A stretch of DNA of 64,000 bases, from contig JAMJFZ010000239.1 in the NCBI GenBank assembly GCA_026225945.1, positions 30,952,501 to 31,016,500 on the forward strand, read 5' to 3'. Shown one piece after another: positions 55,831-64,000 of the stretch. Positions within the stretch are counted from its first letter, which is position 1. Each line of letters starts with the position of its first letter. A program made the translations under genes and the position numbers. This stretch comes from Cricetomys ansorgei. Lineage: Eukaryota > Chordata > Mammalia > Rodentia > Nesomyidae. The notes under the pieces were generated by a model that saw nothing but the letters and a program-made list of their open reading frames with translations, made no database searches and had not been told where the DNA came from.

Positions 55831-58090
55831 GTTTGTATGTCTTCTTTGGTTTTGTTCTTATTTACTGTTTTATGCACATTGTGGAAGTTTCTGACATTCT
55901 AAGACTGTTTTCATTGTGAACACAATTGACCTTGGGCATTTTGGGGAATTTAGATAAACCAGACTCTCCCAGAGTATTGGAAGTTAAAAACGGAACAAAG
56001 ACAAAACCCTCCGTAGGAACCCATGCGAGCCTCCTGTTTGTGGCAGGCGGGCCCATGCACACCTGTGCAGGTCCCAGTGCTGACTGGCCCTGCGTTGGCT
56101 CATTTCCTCACCTCACAAGCTTGGTGTCTTCCCTGATTTGTTTGACTGCATTTACGGCCTTGAGTATTTGTGATTACAGCAAATTTATTGGAGAGAAGGG
56201 TTCACTAAGTCTTTGTTGCATATGGCACAGCTGTGATGGGGGCAAGTATAGAAGTTTCAAAATAAAAAAGATCCCCACCGTAAAAGGTATCTAAAACTCA
56301 CTCTAGGGATTGTGGACAGTGCCGGAAGGTCGGGAAGTTGCCATCCTGGAAGTAGCAACTCTTAATATTTTGATGTACTTTGACTTATTCTCTGTGTATG
56401 AATGTATTTAACTGAAGTGAAGTTGTCCTGTGGATCCCATTTCTGTAGTACTTTATGTATGCCTGTAGCGTAAAATGCACAGATCTCCAGGGTGTGTCGA
56501 TGACTTACGTAAGATGCATCTGTCCTCTGTGCTCTGGCCTTAACGTTCGATATGTGCATCCTTGTGTATCGCCACTCAGATCAAAACATGGGAATTCCCG
56601 TCAGCAGAGGGCTCCCTTGGACCTCCGCTCGTGAGGTCACAGATTAGTTCTGTTGTGGGGATGGACTCGGCACGTGTTCTGTGACGTCTTCCACTGTGAA
56701 TCTGGGACCCACTAATGCTGCTTACGTCTAGGTTCTGTCTCTCTCTCAGTTGCTGAACAGTGTCCCATTGTACGGCTGTATCTTAATTTGTCTAATCCGT
56801 GTGTGTAATGTGCTTTTCACCTGATACAGTGACTGTTGATCGTATTTTTAGTCGTTGAGAAGGATTTATTTCTGACTGTAAGATGCCGCATGTGGCCAAG
56901 GTCTGTTTTATAATTGCAGGCCTCATTTCGACCATCCAGGCTGTTTCCCACCCTCCTCCCTCGGATTACAGATAAATACTGCAGTAAATAGCATTATAAA
57001 AATCTTCTTGTTACATTTATTTACAGATGCTAGTTTATATTTGTGTTTATTTCCTGAATGTAGGCTACTATAAGAGGAATATTAAGAATTCTGTTAGAAT
57101 TAGAACATGTTGCTCAGGTACATTAAAGGTTTGCTCTAATTCCTTATCGAATGTGAGACTGCATTTTCTGTTTGGTAGCTCCAAATTATGAAATACATTG
57201 TTTTGCTTGATAGTTAAAAAGTGAGATTCAGTATCTCCGTGATATGGAACGCTACCAAACAGGACTCTTCTCAGATGTTGACTAGCTATCTTTTTGATTT
57301 CTCTATTTGGTTTGTTCATTTTTTTTTAATCGCATTTCTTGACCAGTTTTCAAATATCTGTGTTAACATTGTTAACATGCATTCTACTTTATTTGTTGTA
57401 ATTTTTCTGCCTGTAGTTTGGCTTTTAATCTTGTGTCTTGCTATAGTTTTACTAGCTTTTGGTATTTAAAAAATAATTTCATTATTGTGTATAAGAAATT
57501 AATTTTAATATGTGATCAGATATTTGTTAATGCTTTTGTTAGGGTTTTATGTATTTATTGATAGTCTAATTCAGATGTGCAGACAATATAATTATTTAGT
57601 CCATATGTAACTTGATACTTTGTAGTGCCTTGTTTGGTAGTAGGAAATTAACTTTCTCTGTTTAAAACAGCGCTATTCAAATTCTGATTCGTTCCTTCAG
57701 GAATTACTGCTGAGTGTCTCGAAAGAACACTTGTCCTGTGTCTTAGGCTTCCTCTGCTCTCTTCCTCTCAGGGTGTCTTACTTTACACTAGCAAGGGCAA
57801 GCCGTCTGCATGGATGGTCCCAGGTCGTCCTTTGATGGCTGTTCTGTGTGGAGTCCTTACCCCCCTGGAGCTGCCCTGTGTGGGATAGTTTCTAACTCAG
57901 TCCTTTTCTGATTTCTAATGAGTCCTTTCCTCGTACCATTTTCTCACTGCAGCACCCCAGGCAGGCTTCCTGGTTCTCAGCTCACAGTACAGTTGCCTGT
58001 ACAAGTTACCTGTAACTTGTCTGCCTCAGTACGGTAGACAGGAGGAGGGCGTGCCCAGTCCATTTTATACATGTCATAGATTTCATTTTT
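55831..58090. other. Start of intron 5, little recognised
   Basis: The segment 56700-57060 may be a very old antisense L1 remnant (GCTGAACAGTGTCCCATTGT, a typical reversed L1 phrase). I see no gene and no further exon here. Confidence 0.4.
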
Positions 58091-58094
58091 AATT

Positions 58095-58205
58095 TTCCCC
58101 CCGTTGAGACAGTTCTGGAATATCATCTAGGTTGACCTTGTACTCTGTGTGTAGTCCAGGCTGGCTTCAAGTGCTAAGATTGCAGGCTTGCGGCACCATG
58201 GCCAG
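58095..58205 (-). repeat. Old B1-like SINE, antisense
   Basis: TTGAGACAGTTCTGGAATAT and GTAGTCCAGGCTGGCTTCAA. Confidence 0.6.
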
Positions 58206-58235
58206 CTCATACTTTTCCCCTTTAAAAATAGTGAA

Positions 58236-58390
58236 GCCACCGGGCAGTGGTGGCACATGCCTTTAATCCCAGCACCTGGAAGGCAGAGGCAGGCGGACCT
58301 CTGTGAGTTCGAGCCCAGCCTGGTCTACAGAATGAGTTCCAGGACAGCCAGAGTTACAACAGGGAAACCCTGTCTCCAAAAACAAAAACA
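58236..58390 (+). repeat. B1 SINE, sense, with 12-bp target duplication
   Basis: GCCACCGGGCAGTGGTGGC to the A-rich tail. The perfect direct repeat AAAAATAGTGAA flanks it (58224-58235 and 58391-58402). Confidence 0.97.
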
Positions 58391-58439
58391 AAAAATAGTG
58401 AATGCTAATTGTGCAAAACAACAGGCTTCATTATGACAT

Positions 58440-58770
58440 TTTCATCGGTGTATATAATGTAATTTGATCACTACCCTTTCTTATTCCCCTTTCCCCTCCT
58501 ACTGACCCCATTTCTCTTTGCAGAGAGTACCCCTTCTACGTTCATGTCTTTAAAAAATGTAAATACAGATCTGCATATGAGAGTAGACATGGTATACGTC
58601 TTCCTGAGTCTAGCTTATTTTGTGTAACGTGATGATCCCTGTTCCATCCAGGCATATACCCGGAATAGTGTTGACAATTCTGTTTTTGTCTTTTGAGGAA
58701 CTTCTATGCTCATTTCCATAGTGGTCAGTCTAAGACGTTTTCTTTTTGTTGTAGATTCATGACAGTCTTG
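58440..58770 (-). mobile_element. Old LINE-1 fragment, antisense
   Basis: CTGAGTCTAGCTTATTTTGT, GATCCCTGTTCCATCCAGGC and GAACTTCTATGCTCATTTCC are reverse-strand L1 phrases. Confidence 0.55.
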
Positions 58771-60115
58771 TTTTAACTTTTTAAATTTGTTTGTATTTTG
58801 ATATCTATGGTTTTTTTTTTTTTACTAAAATTATGAGTAGTGAATATATTATTTTCACATAAAAGCAGTCTGGTACCAATGCTGTGAATTATCACATAGT
58901 AATCCTGGTGCTTACACATTCACATTCTGGAGGAGGCGGCAGTCAGGAAGAGTCCAGTCACCGAGGTGCCACTCGACAAAGATCTAAAGAAATGGGCTGG
59001 GGGCGGGGCGAAGAGACAGGGACAGATAAAGGGCCACTGAATGGAAGCAGAAAGCAGGATGCCTGGCACGTGGCTGCCTTGATCAGCAGACTGTCTGGAA
59101 AGGAGGCTCGGAGGGGAGAGGAGGTGGTAGGAGGGGCAAGGGTCATGTGATGTGGTTTGGGCTACTTTCTTTTCTAGATATTCTGTTAAGAATGTTACCA
59201 TTTCCCCTGGTTTCTCATTCTGAGATCTGATTTGTGTGTGCTGTGGGGGCACAGGAATTATACTTCAGTGAATCCAGAGGACACCTTGCATCAGTGACTT
59301 TCCCTGTGATCTTCTGCTGATGACAAAGAGGGTAAAAAGACAATAGGTGAGCTGCCAAGCCAGTTTCAGCCAGAAAGTTCTCTCCTCCCTCAAAGGCAGC
59401 ATTACTCAATACGCTCTGAGAATTACGATTTCACATGCGACCTTAGTATGCCGATGACAAATTAAGCTGGAAGCTATGAAGGGAAATTTGGAGCACAAGA
59501 GCAGAGGTGGCTTGCTTCTTGTCAGATTCCAGATTAATTGGTAGCTGCTTAGAACAGGGACTGAAAGGCTAAGTCCACAAAATAGGTATCACAGGTCTGA
59601 GAGGCACTTGTGAAAACTTCTCTTGTTTACTATGTAAGATAATATTAAGTAATAATTAGCTGTTACCCGTGCTGCGGTTCTGTCCTTTGCTGTTGGGTTT
59701 TCTCCGCTTGGGCTCACCTAGAGGCCTAAGCGGAATGCCATTTTCCTCTGTTCTTATTTGAAGTAAGGGAAGAGGGATGTACCCTGTACAAACTCCACGA
59801 TGCAGGCTGGATTCTGAAATGCTTGTCTCCTCCCATCGAGACAAGATGCCTGAGAGTGGCTCTATCTGCTTGAATTACTTTTCTTCCTTGTCTGAAGCCC
59901 TAATAAATAGAAAGTGTTTAACATGCGAATAGCAAACTGTAAGAAGATATGCCTGGCCTAACATCGCATGGTGCTTGTGTCCTGGAATAGTTACGGGGTA
60001 TGTCTCAACAGGGTTGTAGACGAAAATGACCTCTTGTCGTGTCAGAAGATTGGGCCCCTAAGGGAACACTTAGAGAGCACTTCACACATGTGTTAATTGG
60101 CTCTCTATCACTGTG
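58771..60115. other. Intron 5, nothing recognised
   Basis: A G-rich segment (about 58930-59145) gives a long open frame on each strand, but no domain is recognisable. Confidence 0.4.
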
Positions 60116-60119
60116 ACAG

Positions 60120-60240
60120 AATAGCAGCTGGGCATGGCGGCTTTTCCCTGTAGGCCTAGCTGACAGGTGAGGCAAGGGGAGAGTGTGAATGTGAGGCTAA
60201 CCTGGGCAGCAAAGCAAGATGGCTTGTCTTAAAAAAAAAT
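60120..60240 (+). repeat. Old B1-like SINE, sense
   Basis: GCAGCTGGGCATGGCGGCTT and a closing A run; diverged. Confidence 0.55.
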
Positions 60241-60279
60241 GGGAAGGGCACTCATTCTTTTTTCTTTCACTTCTTTTTA

Positions 60280-60450
60280 ATTTAATTAATTAATTAATTT
60301 ATTTTGGAGACAGGGTTTCTCTGTGTAGCCAGGCCTGGGTGTCCTGGAACTCACTCTGTAGACCAGACTGGCTTTAAATTCACAGAAACCCACTTGCCTC
60401 TGCCTCATGAGCGCTGGGATTAAAGGTGTGCGCCGCCACCACCCAGCTTC
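60280..60450 (-). repeat. B1 SINE, antisense
   Basis: GGAGACAGGGTTTCTCTGTG, TGTAGACCAGACTGGCTTTA and GCGCTGGGATTAAAGGTGTG, preceded by (TTAA)n. Confidence 0.95.
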
Positions 60451-60451
60451 T

Positions 60452-60573
60452 TTTGTGTTTTAAGACTGAGTCTGCTATAGGAACTCACAGTGTAGCCGAG
60501 GTTAGCTTTGGATCCCCAATCCTCCTGGTTTCCTCCTACGTACTCAGGTTATAGGTGTGTCCTGCCTGGCTTC
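60452..60573 (-). repeat. Old B1-like SINE, antisense
   Basis: TTAAGACTGAGTCTGCTATA and GGTTATAGGTGTGTCCTGCC. Confidence 0.6.
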
Positions 60574-60739
60574 AGGCTTCAGTTCTGGAGGTGTCCACCT
60601 TAGCGAGTGCGCCCTATAGCTTTGGGCCCCGTGGTGAGGCAGAATATCCGAGTGGAGTCCATGGCAAAGGAAGCCGCTCATCTTACAGGTGCCAGGAGCA
60701 GAGGGAAGAAGGACAGTCAGGTTTCAGCACCCCTTCTTC

Positions 60740-60985
60740 TTTATTATTAAGAACAGTTTTTTTTAGATTTACTATTTTCTGTGTATGAGTGTCTTGCCTG
60801 CATGTATGTCTGTACACAGTGTGCGTGCTTGGTGTTTGAGGAGGTCAGAAGAGGACACCGGATCCCCTGGGATGGGAATTACAGATGGTTGTGAGCTGCC
60901 ATACAAGTGCTGGGCATTGAACTCAGCTCCTCCGCAAAAGCAGCAGGTGCTCTTAACCACCGAGCCATCTCTCCAGGCCCCGGTA
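60740..60985 (-). repeat. B3-type SINE, antisense
   Basis: TTTTAGATTTACTATTTTCTG, GGACACCGGATCCCCTGGGA and CGAGCCATCTCTCCAGGCC. Confidence 0.92.
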
Positions 60986-61534
60986 CCCCTTCTCATGAAA
61001 CACTCTCTATGACTTCCGTAGAGCCCCACTTGTAAAGGTATGTCTTCCTTAGCGCAGCAGGCCAGGCGCCATGCCTTCTTCTCCAGAGGATTTGGCTGTG
61101 AGTATTTGTTACCTCTCACTTTGGAGCAGTTTGAGCTGTACTTCTGCCAGGCATCCTAGCCATCCCCTGTAGTAGCGCACCTTGTGCCAGGAAGATGCTT
61201 AGTTGCTTTTGGCTCCTGCAGCCAGTTCCCGATGTCCTTATTTATAGTGGACTAGTAATGATTTACATTGAACAGATATGGGCCGATAGCAAGGAAAACA
61301 AGAGAGACTCAGGACTGCCATCCATAAAAGCTGCTCCCTCCTGTGCAAAACTTGGCACCTACTTCAGCTTCTCCCATGTAGCTCTGGGAATAAATCTGTG
61401 ACAAGTAGGAAGAATCCGACTGAAAGCCATGGCTGTGAGTGGAAACCGACAGAGTAAACGTTATTGCTTTTTAATTTTTTATCATCCAAACTGTCTTTAT
61501 TTCATTTTTTAATTGCCAGTGAAGTTAGAATAAG

Positions 61535-61695
61535 CAGATTCTGCCAGGAGTGGTCATGCATACGTTTTGTCCCAGCATTCAGGAGGCAGAGGCAGGCGGA
61601 TCTCAGAGTTCAAGGCCAGCCTGGTCTACAGAGTGAGTTCCAGGACAGCCAGGACTACACAGAGAAGCCATGTCTCAAAACAACAATAGCAACAA
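61535..61695 (+). repeat. B1 SINE, sense
   Basis: GCCAGGAGTGGTCATGCATA, GGAGGCAGAGGCAGGCGG and ACACAGAGAAGCCATGTCTC. Confidence 0.93.
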
Positions 61696-61739
61696 AAATA
61701 TTCTGACTAATGAAAATAACTCACATATAAATTAGATGG

Positions 61740-62000
61740 TTGGATATCCCTCATTCAAATGCTTGACACCAGAAGTATTTTAAATTTGGGGAGTTTTTAT
61801 TTTTGAGTTGTGGACTCTTTACATGTATGTAATGAGGTATCTTGGGGCTGAGACCCAAGATGACATAAGCTTGCTTATCTTTCATACGTGTCTTCTACAT
61901 GTGAAAGTGATCTTATATAACAACTGTTCTTTGTATGAAATGAAGTTTGTGCACGTTGGATTACGGCTCATAATATTTCAGATTTTGGAGTTTGGGTTGC
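61740..62000 (+). mobile_element. Old DNA-transposon-like relic
   Basis: GGATATCCCTCATTCAAATGC, ACCAGAAGTATTTTAAATTTG and ATTTCAGATTTTGGAGTTTG resemble an ancient mammalian cut-and-paste element, perhaps a Tigger relative. The family is a guess. Confidence 0.4.
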
Positions 62001-62634
62001 AGATGATCAGTCTGTGTTTCGAATGTTATTTAGACTGTCTGTTGTGAGGTTCTCGCACTGTCAGTATGAGCGTCTCACTTTGTGAAATCCCCTTGAACAT
62101 TTTCAAGTATAATATGTGTTTTAGCAGCAGAGTTATATAGGCAAAACCTACAGTTTTGTTTTTGGCCACTAGGTGGTGCTTGTGTGTTTCTAAAACAGAC
62201 TAGTTGTGGTCTCTTGAGTCACTGTTTGAACTATGTGAAGTTACCAGCATTCAACCAGTTTTTTGACTTATTGATATGCTGGTTTCATATGCTTTGACCT
62301 TATAGGAAAAAGTCAAGTGACAACCTTAAGATCTTTTGGATAATGGAATAAACACAAAAACAGGAAACACGAAACTTTTTCTAACTGTTAAACATGACTT
62401 TGCATTTGGGAACTGTATCCCTTGGTTTGGGGTATATATTCCTTTTACACCACGTCTTACACATGCTATACATGCCAGAGTTATAAAAATGATGTTTCTG
62501 CTTAAGGACAGTACCCTATAGAACGGAGATAGGAGTGAGAGGAAGTATAAAAGTACATTTAAAAATATTTTCTCATGTCTTTCCATGGGGTTGCAGTGTT
62601 AGAGATTTTTTTCCCTCCCTTCCTCCCTCCTTTC

Positions 62635-62787
62635 CTTTTTTTGGAGACAGGGTTTCTCTGCTATAGTTATGGCTGCCCTGGAACTCACTCTATAGAGGCC
62701 AGGCTGGCCTTGAACTCACAGAGATCTGCCTGCCTTTTCTTCCCCAGTGCTGGGATTAAAGGCATGTGCCACTACTGCCTGGCTAGA
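62635..62787 (-). repeat. B1 SINE, antisense
   Basis: GGAGACAGGGTTTCTCTGCT, CCAGGCTGGCCTTGAACTCA and GGGATTAAAGGCATGTGCC. Confidence 0.95.
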
Positions 62788-62829
62788 GATTTTTCTTAAT
62801 GAGGAGAAGTGAATCTAAATACATTACTG

Positions 62830-63818
62830 AGGCACACTAAAATACATTTCCTTGTAGATAAGTCAGAGAAGAGAATCTGCACAGGTTGTCAAAGCAAGAG
62901 TGAGGAAGAATGAGCTTAATGTCCCCCGTGACCAAAGATACAAACTTCAAGAGGCTATTAATTAGGTAAATTCAGCTAAAATTTAGCTAATGTAATATAC
63001 CACAATCAAATGGCACTTGCCCTGGGAAAACAAGATTAGTTTAGTGTAGTAATAAAAATAATCAACTGCATTAATTGATTAGATACCGAAAAAGCATTTG
63101 ATAAGCCAGCTGTTCATGGAATAGATCTAACAAACTGGGAACAGAAGATGAGGGCTTCTCTAAACCATCTCTAGCCGACATTGCACTTTATGCCACTAAT
63201 AGTCTAAATACATTCCGTGTGAGATCAGGACTGAGACACTGATGTATGGTGTTATCACTCCAGTTTCTGATGTACTTGAACGCTGGTATATACAGTAAAA
63301 AATAAATGGGGAAAATTATAAGACGAGAAGAAGCAACACTTTTTATTTGTAAATACTGATTTGGTGTGTAGAAAGTTCTAAGACATGAGAATCAAGAGCT
63401 ACTAGAATAAGGGAGTGTAGTAAAGTCACAGGGTACAAACAAGATCAATATACTAAAAAAAAAGTCAGTGATAGTTCCACTTTGTAGAATAAAATGAACA
63501 ACTGGGTAGTTACAGTCACGTAAAACATATTTAGAAGTAAAATTAGCAAAACGTATGCAACCCGTGTGTTGAAAGCTATAACATAGTTCCTCCCGTCAAG
63601 GAAGACTCTGCATTATTAAGATAATAAGATAACTCCAGAAGTTAACATGAAGATGGAATGCAGTTTTAAGTGGAAATCCTAGCTCCTATTTGAATAACAC
63701 TGGCATTTGTATAGATATGGAAAAGGCAGCTAACAAGGCAATTCTGAAAAGAAAGAACGGAGTTTGGGGACTCACACTGGCTGACTTTAAGACTTGCAAA
63801 AACCTCTTGATGCCTGAA
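62830..63818 (+). mobile_element. Old LINE-1 ORF2 remnant, sense
   Basis: ACCGAAAAAGCATTTGATAA, GTGAGATCAGGACTGAGACA, AGTCACAGGGTACAAACAAG, TGAAAGCTATAACATAGTTC and GGACTCACACTGGCTGACTT are decayed reverse-transcriptase-region phrases in the right order. Frames are broken by stops and indels. Confidence 0.75.
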
Positions 63819-63824
63819 GATACA

Positions 63825-63992
63825 CTGTAGTAGGTTGAGTGCCTGCCCAGCACACTAAGGCTCTGCCCGCACCACCATACATCTGGTACATGCCCTTGGG
63901 AAGTGGAGAGAATGCAGGAGGCTCAGAAGTTCAAGGTTATCCTCTGCTACATAGTGAGTTCAAGGCCAACCCAGGCTTCAAGAGACCTTGTC
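63825..63992 (+). repeat. ID-B1 (B4-type) SINE, sense, at the window edge
   Basis: GAGTGCCTGCCCAGCACACT then TTCAAGGTTATCCTCTGCTA and GAGACCTTGTCTCGGGGAG. Confidence 0.7.
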
Positions 63993-64000
63993 TCGGGGAG

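Noticed and set aside
62290..62330. Possible next Stau2 exon (YHCPVPK...)
   Set aside because: An AAGATCTTTTGGATAATGG phrase looked promising, but the frame and splice sites do not fit. No sequence encoding PKIFYVQLTVG was found before 64000.
1..64000. CRISPR arrays, operons or bacterial features
   Set aside because: Split exons, SINEs, LTRs and a CpG island show vertebrate nuclear DNA. The tandem repeats are minisatellites and microsatellites without regular spacers.

Overview
This window is nuclear DNA from a rodent, most likely a muroid. B1, B2/B3, B4 and ID-type SINEs, MaLR-type LTRs and non-autonomous hAT (RCHARR1-like) elements fill the non-coding sequence. The genus could not be fixed. 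I recognise one protein-coding gene: the 5' half of Stau2 (Staufen double-stranded RNA-binding protein 2), on the + strand. It was identified from exon translations, splice sites and exact reading-frame continuity.

Layout: positions 1-6150 are upstream flank with LTR and SINE insertions. Positions 6150-7520 are a strong TATA-less CpG island, taken as the Stau2 promoter, with a probable non-coding first exon whose donor is at 6895/6896. Exon 2 (15921-15988) carries the short alternative N-terminus MLQINQ. Exon 3 (30339-30469) carries the longer N-terminus starting MANPKEK and the first helix of dsRBD1. Exon 4 (46453-46612) carries the rest of dsRBD1. Exon 5 (55695-55830) carries the linker and the start of dsRBD2. 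The gene continues past the right edge; the exon beginning YHCPVPK was not found here. The introns are about 9.0, 14.4, 16.0 and 9.1 kb, plus at least 8.2 kb of intron 5.

The exons form a two-way switch. Exon 2 spliced to exon 4 gives an isoform lacking the first part of dsRBD1. Inclusion of exon 3 gives full dsRBD1 from its own ATG, and turns the exon-2 ATG into an out-of-frame upstream ORF that overlaps the main start. A second upstream ATG in exon 1 opens another ORF that runs across the exon-2 start.

The most unusual feature is a direct intragenic duplication. About 1 kb ending at the exon-5 acceptor (54700-55735) has a diverged second copy in intron 3 (about 40670-42320), with a decayed exon-5 start whose acceptor AG is lost. 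An ERV LTR and a B1 sit only in the intron-3 copy; the exon-5-side copy keeps the empty B1 site, so these insertions came after the duplication. Other points of note are a MaLR provirus with both LTRs, an LTR-in-LTR insertion with a 5-bp target duplication, four hAT elements, three minisatellites in intron 4, and a TG tract next to the exon-4 acceptor. No RNA gene, CRISPR array or second intact protein-coding gene was seen. Repeat-family names are from memory of consensus sequences, and their edges are approximate unless target duplications are given.
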